Origin: Micromonospora endophytica
Lineage (GTDB): Bacteria > Actinomycetota > Actinomycetes > Mycobacteriales > Micromonosporaceae
Length of the DNA: 41,067 nt
Assembly: GCF_003236305.1 (NCBI RefSeq)
Contig: NZ_POTX01000028.1
Coordinates: 1-41,067 of the forward strand
Reading direction: 5' to 3'
Position numbers and translations under genes: made by a program. The notes beneath the pieces are model-generated. The model did no database searches. It saw only the letters and a program-made list of their open reading frames with translations, and was not told where the DNA came from. Each line of letters opens with the position of its first letter. Within the stretch, counting starts at the first letter, position 1. This document shows positions 35,284 to 41,067 of this stretch, piece after piece.

Positions 35284-35631
35284 ATGAGCCGTCTAGTGAT
35301 CGTCAGCAGGATCATCCCGGGCGCGGAGGGTCGAGTCGGCCAGATCTTCGCCGAGTCCGACGCCACCGAACTGCCCGGCCTGACCGGGGTACGCCACCGC
35401 TCGCTGTACTGCCTGCACGACCTGTGCGTACACCTGATGGAGACCGATGAGGTCGGCTCGGACACCCTCGCCGCGGCCCGCAACCATCCGCTCTATCTCC
35501 AGGTCAACGAGCGGCTCTCCGCGCACACCTCGCCGTACCTGCCCACCTGGAGTTCGCCGCGCGACGCGCTCGCCCACTGTTTCTACCGCTGGGACGCCAC
35601 CGAGGTCCCCGCCCGGCGCGCGGTCGGCTGA
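35284..35631 (+). CDS. TcmI-family polyketide synthesis cyclase (intact copy)
   Basis: A 115-residue dimeric alpha/beta-barrel cyclase. Motifs are IFAESDATELPGLTGVRHRS, LYCLHDLCVHLMETDE, ARNHPLYLQVNERLSAHTSP and PRDALAHCFYRWD. It would close later rings of the aromatic chain. The remnant at 33740-33899 has the same two ends, so this copy may have made the other dispensable. ATG 35284 is preceded by GAGAGGGGA. It is transcribed after the SARP gene (114-bp gap) and just before a ruined monooxygenase gene. Confidence 0.9.
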   Translation: MSRLVIVSRIIPGAEGRVGQIFAESDATELPGLTGVRHRSLYCLHDLCVHLMETDEVGSDTLAAARNHPLYLQVNERLSAHTSPYLPTWSSPRDALAHCFYRWDATEVPARRAVG

Positions 35632-35635
35632 GCGG

Positions 35636-36439
35636 GACGCCACCGTCGGCGGCGGCACGGGCGGCCGCTGCCTGGCCCACGGGCTGCGCCGGGCCGGCAT
35701 CAGCGTCGCCGTCTACGAGCGACACCGAACGGTCCGTGGCGCGGATGACACTGCGCCAGGTGCTGCTGACCGGCCTGACCGACGTGGTCCACCTAGACCA
35801 CACCTTCACCCGGTACGACCAGCACGACGACGGCACGGTCACGGCCCACTTCGCCGACGGCAGCAGCGCCACGAACATCGCCACCCGGATCCCGCTCACC
35901 GAGTACACCCGCTCGCTGCTGCCACCGACGGTGCAGCGCGGCATCTCGCTGATCTTCGGCAGCGGTGGCGTGATGGGCGTACTGGAGCACCGCCCGCCGG
36001 TTCCCCGCCGACGTGCTGAACCGGCGCGGTACGGAGCTGATCCGGGTGGCCCTGGACCTGACCGCCAACTGGCACCCGCACCTGCGGGAACTGCTCAGCC
36101 GAGCCGACCCGGACAGCGCCCGGCCGATCCGGGTGTCCACCTCGGAACCTGTCCCGCCGTGGAAGAGCAGCCATGTCACCCTGCTCGGCGACGCGATCCA
36201 CACCATGACGCCCGGTCGCGGAGTGGGTGCCCACACCGCGCTACGGGACGCGAACCTGCTGCGACGCCGACTCGCTGAACCGCAGCGGCACCAACGGTGA
36301 CGATCGGATGTACAAGCCGCTGTTCGGTCGACTCGCGTTGCTCGGCGCCGGCGGTTACTTCCGGGTCACCAGCCGGGTGCCGCCGCTGCGTCGCAAGTTC
36401 CTCGACGACTTCCGCACCTACCGCGGTAAGCAGGACTGA
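35636..36439 (+). pseudogene. FAD-dependent monooxygenase remnant with several internal deletions
   Basis: Four separate frames carry successive parts of one aromatic-ring hydroxylase. (1) 35636-35734 has the FAD Rossmann motif VGGGTGGRCLAHGLRRAG, without a start codon. (2) 35736-35993 has MTLRQVLLTGL, TFTRYDQHDDGTVTAHFADG and NIATRIPLTEYTRSLLPP. (3) 36001-36300 has FPADVLNRRGTELIRVALDL and the second FAD motif VTLLGDAIHTMTPGRGVGAH. (4) 36266-36439 has ADSLNRSGTNGDDRMYKPLF and RRKFLDDFRTYRG up to the normal end. Intact relatives are about 400 residues or more; about 800 bp remain. The order and direction of the parts are conserved, so the gene decayed in place. Confidence 0.85.
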
Positions 36440-36592
36440 CCTCCCGATCTGCCCTGGATCTGTGACGCGGCGGCCACGCTGCGCTCGGGTGTGGACCGCT
36501 TTCACCGCCGCAGATCAACGGCGCGTTTCGCCCTCTCCCCACCTGCATACGGACTGTTACCGAGCCTGCCTGTTGTCTCTGTCCCGCGTGTG

Positions 36593-36614
36593 AAAAGCTG
36601 CGGCGAGCTTTTTT
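36593..36614 (+). terminator. Hairpin with T tract after the polyketide region
   Basis: AAAAGCT (36593-36599), loop GCGGCG, AGCTTTT (36606-36612) and two more T. This is one of the few AT-rich hairpins in the window. It separates the monooxygenase remnant from the next gene, whose start is 36 bp further on, so attenuation of that gene is also possible. Confidence 0.6.
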
Positions 36615-36650
36615 CGCGACGTTCCGGACTGAAAACCAGGGAGGTTTGCC

Positions 36651-37634
36651 GTGGGCGAGTCCTTCGGAAACTGGCTGATACTGCTCGTGGTGCTGCTGGC
36701 CGGTCTGGCCGGGGGCTGGCTGCTGCTGCGCGGCCGGCGCAACGATCCACCCGCGCCGACGAGCAAGGCCACCACGCAGACGACCGAGCCGGCCCCGACC
36801 ACGACCAGCGACACCCCGCAGCCGAGCTCCACCACCGCGCCGGTTGCCGCCAAGCCGGACGACACCGAACCAGTCGACGCCACCGCACCGCAGCCCGCCG
36901 CGCCCGAGTCGGTCACCACAACCGAGCCGCTACCCACCGTGACTGAGGCAGTCACCGCGCCCGAGCCGGCACCCGCTGCGGCCGAGCCGGGCAGCGCGGC
37001 CGAGCCGGGCACCGCGACCGAGCCGGGCACCGCGACCGAGCCGGTCACCGCGACCGAGCCGGTCACCGCGACCGAGCCGGTCACCGCGACCGAGCCGGTC
37101 ACCGCGACCGAGCCGGCGCCCGCCCTGGCCGAGGCGGTCACGGCACCCGCCGACGACCCGGTCACCGCCGCTGTGGCGGGCACCGAGTCGCAGCCGGCGA
37201 ACGAGCCGGCCGCACCCTCCGTCGAGGACACTGCCGCACCGGTCGCCGACCGCCCCGCGCGGCGCAAGGCCGCCACCAAGCGGACTCCCGCCGCAGCGCC
37301 GGCCGCCACCGAACCCGAAGCCGCCGCGCCGGTCGCCACCGCCACGGAAACCGCCACGCCCGCCGCCACCGAAACCGAACCCGCCGCGCCGGTCGAGGAG
37401 AGCGTGGCGGCCGGCGCGGCTGTCGCCGACGACTTCCGGCGTATCCAGGGGGTGGGACCGAAGATGGCCGCGGCTCTGCACGGCGCGGGAATCCGGACCT
37501 ACCGTCAGCTGGCGGAGCTGGACGAGGCCGCGTTGCGGGACACCATCAAGGGTGCCGGGCTGCGGGCAACGGCCAGCGTGGCCACCTGGCCCCAGCAGGC
37601 GAAGATCCTGGCGGCCCAGGTCAACGACGCCTGA
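36651..37634 (+). CDS. Membrane-anchored protein with Ala/Pro/Glu/Thr repeats and C-terminal helix-hairpin-helix
   Basis: A 327-residue protein. One N-terminal membrane segment (WLILLVVLLAGLAGGWLLL, residues 8-26) precedes a long low-complexity, acidic, Thr/Pro-rich region (about 30-255) that includes EPVTAT hexapeptide repeats and a basic patch RPARRKAATKRTP. The C-terminal 65 residues form a helix-hairpin-helix domain (DDFRRIQGVGPKMAAALHGA, GIRTYRQLAELDEAALRDTI) of the DUF4332/polymerase-alpha-like kind. That fold usually binds DNA, so the protein may tether DNA to the membrane (inference). GTG 36651 follows GGGAGG at 6 bases. Confidence 0.85.
   Translation: MGESFGNWLILLVVLLAGLAGGWLLLRGRRNDPPAPTSKATTQTTEPAPTTTSDTPQPSSTTAPVAAKPDDTEPVDATAPQPAAPESVTTTEPLPTVTEAVTAPEPAPAAAEPGSAAEPGTATEPGTATEPVTATEPVTATEPVTATEPVTATEPAPALAEAVTAPADDPVTAAVAGTESQPANEPAAPSVEDTAAPVADRPARRKAATKRTPAAAPAATEPEAAAPVATATETATPAATETEPAAPVEESVAAGAAVADDFRRIQGVGPKMAAALHGAGIRTYRQLAELDEAALRDTIKGAGLRATASVATWPQQAKILAAQVNDA
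36984..37109 (+). repeat. 18-bp coding tandem repeat, seven units
   Basis: Seven units of GAGCCGGTCACCGCGACC or close variants. The first reads EPGSAA, the next two EPGTAT and the last four EPVTAT. The last four are identical at DNA level, indicating recent expansion by slippage or recombination. Length is in frame and encodes part of the flexible stalk. Confidence 0.92.
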
Positions 37635-37845
37635 CCACCGCCGCTGCGCCACCCGATGCGGGGGCCGGACCGCCCACCCGGGCGACCCGGCCCCCGCTCC
37701 CGTCCGCACCCCGTCGAACTCCGCCGACCGGGCCGGCGCAGTCGAGGACCCCGCTACTTCGGGGCAAGTGCTGCCTCGCCGGCTGCGGCTGACGAGACAG
37801 CATCTTCCCCGAAACTGCCGCGAGGGCCACACCGACCGGGGTGTC

Positions 37846-37871
37846 GTTAGCGAAACGGAGCGGTTGGGTAC
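37846..37871 (+). promoter_or_regulatory. Possible stress-sigma promoter of the small membrane gene
   Basis: GTTAG (37846-37850) and GGGTAC (37866-37871), 15 bp apart, resemble SigB/SigF-type actinobacterial promoters (GTTT...GGGTAY). The site is 37 bp upstream of ATG 37908. The -35 match is imperfect. Confidence 0.35.
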
Positions 37872-37907
37872 AAGGGCGTCATCCACCCCCGGACCGTGGA
37901 GGAAGCC

Positions 37908-38114
37908 ATGCGCGGCACGTCGATATTCGGAGTTCTCGTGGTGATCTGGCTGATCATCGGCGCAGTCGCTGCGGGCCAGCGCGGCTACTACAACAACGAG
38001 GAGACCAACTGTGCCGAACTCGGCACCATCCTGGTGACCATCGTCGCCGGTCCCTTGAACTACGTCGGCGCCAACCCGAAGGTCGAGTGCGAACTGCCCC
38101 AACCCTCGCAGTGA
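37908..38114 (+). CDS. Small membrane protein
   Basis: A 68-residue protein with a hydrophobic N-terminus (IFGVLVVIWLIIGAVAAGQR) and a second weaker hydrophobic stretch (LGTILVTIVAGPLNYVG). Between them is GYYNNEETNCAEL with one cysteine; another is near the C-terminus (VECELPQP). The two may pair outside the membrane. ATG 37908 follows GGAGG at 5 bases. I recognise no family. A strong hairpin ends the transcript. Confidence 0.8.
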   Translation: MRGTSIFGVLVVIWLIIGAVAAGQRGYYNNEETNCAELGTILVTIVAGPLNYVGANPKVECELPQPSQ

Positions 38115-38144
38115 CGGTGGCACGGGGACCGGCCACCCACGCCG

Positions 38145-38185
38145 CTCCGCCCGCCCCCGGTCGACACGACCGACGGCGGGCGGAG
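38145..38185. terminator. Long hairpin terminator
   Basis: CTCCGCCCGCC (38145-38155) pairs perfectly with GGCGGGCGGAG (38175-38185). An inner CGGTCG-ACAC-GACCG extends the stem. It lies 30 bp after the small membrane gene. Confidence 0.78.
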
Positions 38186-38204
38186 TGACGCGCCGCGACG
38201 GTGG

Positions 38205-38355
38205 CCCGATTGCCGGTCACCCGGCTGTCGTACAGCTTGGTGGAGCCGGCGGTGACGAACAACCCGGCGCCCCGGGAGCGGGGGCACACTGCTGCGTTGC
38301 CTCGGGTGGTGTTGCCGCTGATCACACTGCCGGCCGGCGGCAGCAGGCCCTGCAC
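38205..38355 (-). pseudogene. Fragment of a parallel beta-helix repeat protein
   Basis: About 50 codons read VISGNTTRGNAAVCPRSRGA and TKLYDSRVTGNRATVA, with the ISGN/VTGN turns and G-x-G spacing of right-handed parallel beta-helix surface proteins. No start with a ribosome site, no signal peptide and no continuation were found, and the frame runs into the hairpin terminator. It looks like the last relic of a larger gene. Short length limits certainty. Confidence 0.4.
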
Positions 38356-38383
38356 GGCCTACGTTTCCCGTCAAGCCGCCCCC

Positions 38384-40474
38384 TCAGCCCCCGACGTGGA
38401 TGCCGGGGCGGCGGGCCGGGTCGGGCTCGGACTTGCGCAGGATCTCCCGGACCACCGGCGGGGTGTCGCCACGGCCCAGGATGAGGTACCGCAGCAGGTG
38501 GGCGATGGGGTTCCCTTCCGACCACTCGAAGTGTGCGTGCGGGCGAACGCCTGTGGCGTCGCGCAACGCCAGCAGGATCGCCGCTATCGCGTTGGGCGCG
38601 GCCGGGCTGCTGGCCCGCAGCACCCGGTACCCGCCGACCTCGACGCCGTGCACCCGCAGCACGTGCCGGAAGCCGGACGGATCGTGCACGTCGATCTCCA
38701 GGAAGAGCACGTCGGTCGCGCCGGGCACCGGGTTGAGGCCGCGCTGTCCCCGCTCCTTGACGGTGTACTCCTTGATCGCGCCGCTGTGCGGCTTGTGAGC
38801 GATCACGTGCAGCCGGCCGTCGTGGGCCACCGAGTCGGCGACGAACCGCCGCGCCGGCTCGTCGAACTCCACCCGTTCGGCCCGCAGCTCGGTGGTGCGG
38901 GTGACCCGGGACACCAGCGACACGGCGATGATGCCGAGGATGAACAGGCCGGAGATGGCGATCCCGTCCGGCTTGCGGATCACGTTCTCGCCCAGCGCGT
39001 ACAGCAGGACCACGGTGAGCACGGTGAAGCCGGCGGCGACGGCACGCTGCCGGTGCCCGGCCGCCGCGATCGCCACCGCCACCGCGGCGGAGACCATCAT
39101 GGCCAGGATCCCGGTGGCGTACGCGCCGGCCTGGGCGTCCACGTCCGCCCGGAACAGGACGGTCAACACGATGCAGACCAGGGTGTAGACGATGACCACC
39201 GGCCGCACCGCCCGGGCCCATTCCGGCGCCATGCCGTAGGTCGGCAGGTAACGCGGCACAATGTTGATCAATCCGGCCATCGCCGATGCCCCGGCGAACC
39301 AGAGGATGAGGATGCTGCTGACGTCGTACGCGGTGCCGAACACCTCGCCGAGCTGTGCGTGGGCCAGATAGGCCAGGGCCCGCCCGTTGGCCGCGCCACC
39401 GGGGGCGAACTGCTCGGGCGGGATGAGCAGCGCGGTGACGAAGGTGGTGCAGATGAGGTAGACCGACATGATCAACGCGGCGGCGGTGAGCAACCGGCGG
39501 GTGTTGCGGATCCGCGCGGCCAGTCGCGCCTGCGCGTCCGGGCCCGCCCCGGCGACCAACGGCATCATGCTCACCCCGGTCTCGAAACCGGAGAGACCAA
39601 GCACCAGCAGCGGAAACGCCAGCGCGGCGGTCAGCGCCACCTGGCCCGGGCCCCCGCCTGCGGTGAGCGCCCCGGTCCAGTCCGCGAGCACCTGCGGGTT
39701 GTCGACGATCTCGACCAGGGACACTGCCACGATCACGGCGTTCAGCGCCAGGAAGGCGCCCACCAGCGGTACGGCCACCGCCACCGCCTCCCGGAAGCCG
39801 AGCAGGAAGACCCCGCCCAGCACCAGCAGGAGCAGCACCGTGACGGCGACCGCGACCGGCGTACCGCCGAACCCCTCCGGCAGGTACGGATTCTGCAGCA
39901 GGTGCACGGTGGCGTCGGCCGAGGAGAGCGTGATCGTGACGATCCACGAGGTGGCGACGAAGCCGAGCAGGACCAGCACGAAGACCTTGCCCCGCCAGAA
40001 CGGCAACAGCCGCTCCAGCATCGCCACCGACCCCTGGCCGTGCGGGCTCTCCTGCGCCACCCGGCGGTACATCGGCAGCATGCCGAACAGGGTCAACACC
40101 ACGATCAACAGGGTGGCCACCGGCGACAGCGCCCCGGCGGCCAGGGCCGCGATGCCCGGCAGATAGGACAGCGTGGAGAAGTAGTCCACCCCGGTCAGGC
40201 ACATCACCCGCCACCAGGAGTGCGACCGGGCCTGCCCCTCGCCGGTCTCCGGGCCGACCGGCTGCACCTGATGCCGGAACAGCCAGCGGCGCAGCCGGCT
40301 CTCCGGACGGGCGGGCGCTTTCGGTCCCACCGCCACCCGCTCCGGCACGGTGATCCGTGGACCGGCCCGGTCGCCCGGCCGGGTGGGGTCACGGGCGGCA
40401 CGCAGCCCGGGATCCGGCGTACCGGATGCCGTACGGCGGTCCCGGCCGCGCCGCGTTCTGGCCCTGTCCCCCAT
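38384..40474 (-). CDS. APC-superfamily amino-acid permease
   Basis: A 696-residue inner-membrane transporter. The N-terminal 85 residues are basic and cytoplasmic. About twelve hydrophobic segments follow (e.g. [60 protein letters not shown]). The unwound first helix of APC transporters corresponds to [13 protein letters not shown]. After the last segment is a soluble C-terminal domain of about 170 residues ([35 protein letters not shown]), longer than in simple permeases. The substrate is unknown. ATG 40474 has GGAGGGCGGGG upstream. Confidence 0.87.
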   Translation of the reverse strand: MGDRARTRRGRDRRTASGTPDPGLRAARDPTRPGDRAGPRITVPERVAVGPKAPARPESRLRRWLFRHQVQPVGPETGEGQARSHSWWRVMCLTGVDYFSTLSYLPGIAALAAGALSPVATLLIVVLTLFGMLPMYRRVAQESPHGQGSVAMLERLLPFWRGKVFVLVLLGFVATSWIVTITLSSADATVHLLQNPYLPEGFGGTPVAVAVTVLLLLVLGGVFLLGFREAVAVAVPLVGAFLALNAVIVAVSLVEIVDNPQVLADWTGALTAGGGPGQVALTAALAFPLLVLGLSGFETGVSMMPLVAGAGPDAQARLAARIRNTRRLLTAAALIMSVYLICTTFVTALLIPPEQFAPGGAANGRALAYLAHAQLGEVFGTAYDVSSILILWFAGASAMAGLINIVPRYLPTYGMAPEWARAVRPVVIVYTLVCIVLTVLFRADVDAQAGAYATGILAMMVSAAVAVAIAAAGHRQRAVAAGFTVLTVVLLYALGENVIRKPDGIAISGLFILGIIAVSLVSRVTRTTELRAERVEFDEPARRFVADSVAHDGRLHVIAHKPHSGAIKEYTVKERGQRGLNPVPGATDVLFLEIDVHDPSGFRHVLRVHGVEVGGYRVLRASSPAAPNAIAAILLALRDATGVRPHAHFEWSEGNPIAHLLRYLILGRGDTPPVVREILRKSEPDPARRPGIHVGG

Positions 40475-40585
40475 GTTCCGCCCCGCCCTCCGGCGTTCCT
40501 GACCCGACCGTAGGCGGTCGTCGTGCGCCGCCTCGGCGGAACGGTGAAAGCGGGTCGTCCCTCCAGACGCCGGTGCGGTCGGCGC

Positions 40586-40981
40586 TCAGGCGTCGCCGGT
40601 GAGGGCGCGGGCCAGGCCGGCGGGGTCGGCGACAGTGACAGTCATTCCGGGGTGACGTGGCCGGCCGCCGGGCACCAGGGCGGGCACCGGGTGGACGAAC
40701 CGGACGCAGAGACCGGCGAGGGTGCTGCTGCCGAAGGTGACACCGAGGTCGGAAGCGGACAGCCGGGGACCTATCGCGCGCCACCAGCGGTACGGGCCAC
40801 CGGGCTCGACGCCTGCCACATTGTCCCGTCCGGTGCGCAGCCGCCACGGGCCGAACCGCACCACGAGGTCGTCCGCGTCCACCCGCACCCAGGCGGTCGA
40901 CGGTCGGACTCCGATCAGGGCCAACACCTGACGAAACGGCCTGTCGAAGCGGAACCGGAAGAGTTGCCCGTCAGTGGCCAT
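40586..40981 (-). CDS. Conserved hypothetical protein
   Basis: A 131-residue soluble protein, predicted beta-rich, beginning MATDGQLFRFRFDRPFRQVL and containing WVRVDADDLVVRFGPWRLRT, GPYRWWRAIGPRLSASDLGV and TFGSSTLAGLCVRFVHPVPA. This pattern of short strands resembles PH-like domains, but I cannot assign a function. ATG 40981 is chosen over GTG 41002 because conservation appears to start there; neither has a strong ribosome site. It lies 112 bp upstream of the permease gene on the same strand. Confidence 0.72.
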   Translation of the reverse strand: MATDGQLFRFRFDRPFRQVLALIGVRPSTAWVRVDADDLVVRFGPWRLRTGRDNVAGVEPGGPYRWWRAIGPRLSASDLGVTFGSSTLAGLCVRFVHPVPALVPGGRPRHPGMTVTVADPAGLARALTGDA

Positions 40982-41067
40982 GCCCGGCGCGTACCCGGGC
41001 ACGGGCCGGCCGACACCCCCCGGAGCCGGCCGGCCCGCTGATCCCCCGTGTTCTTCGATCCCCCGTG

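Noticed and set aside
36984..37109. Tandem repeat as a CRISPR array or noncoding satellite
   Set aside because: Units are 18 bp with no spacers, stay in frame and encode EPVTAT hexapeptides within a clear gene.
41040..41067. Repeat GATCCCCCGTG at 41040-41050 and 41057-41067
   Set aside because: Two short copies at the window edge; without the following sequence no structure can be judged.

Overview
The window is very GC-rich, densely coding DNA with GTG starts, strong GGAGG-type ribosome sites and ATGA/GTGA overlaps. It reads as a chromosome segment of a sporulating actinomycete. A conservon (cvnABCD), a SigE-family sigma factor, a whiE-like type II polyketide synthase, a HelD-type helicase and a stand-alone LigD polymerase domain all fit this. 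The repeat GGAAGGGCCCCCTATTAAC and the general gene content point, by recollection only, to Micromonosporaceae.

Positions 1-16600 are mostly housekeeping and small regulatory genes. They comprise the end of a serine hydrolase, an FKBP prolyl isomerase, a STAS protein, an L,D-transpeptidase lipoprotein, a branched-chain 2-oxoacid dehydrogenase operon (E1alpha-E1beta-E2) with a divergent Lrp regulator, an ECF sigma factor with a membrane partner, a LigD polymerase-domain protein, an N-truncated acyltransferase, and glyA behind a clear ZTP riboswitch. After these come an FMN-dependent alpha-hydroxy-acid oxidase, YjbR and NIPSNAP proteins, and an XRE-cupin regulator / GNAT acetyltransferase pair that share a near-perfect palindromic 38-bp intergenic region.

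Positions 16655-22054 (minus strand) form a polymorphic toxin locus. It has a small secreted protein, a 1374-residue secreted toxin (ALF repeats, long Ala-rich coiled coils, HINT domain, and a 138-residue C-terminal domain with a possible nuclease motif), and a candidate immunity gene 9 bp downstream. Positions 22205-29530 (minus) carry a HelD helicase, an orphan glycine-betaine-type binding lipoprotein and a four-gene conservon.

Positions 29928-36439 are a whiE-like aromatic polyketide cluster in partial decay. KSalpha, chain-length factor, cupin, an ACP-aromatase/cyclase fusion, a TcmI-type cyclase and a SARP regulator are open. An ABM-family gene, a second TcmI-type cyclase and an FAD monooxygenase survive only as internally deleted remnants. 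The divergent control region holds two pairs of CGTCAC-type heptamers with 11-bp spacing, candidate SARP operators.

Positions 36500-41067 hold a membrane-anchored helix-hairpin-helix protein with an 18-bp tandem repeat, a tiny membrane protein, a beta-helix gene remnant, an APC-type permease and a conserved hypothetical protein. No tRNA, rRNA, CRISPR array, IS element or phage gene was recognised.
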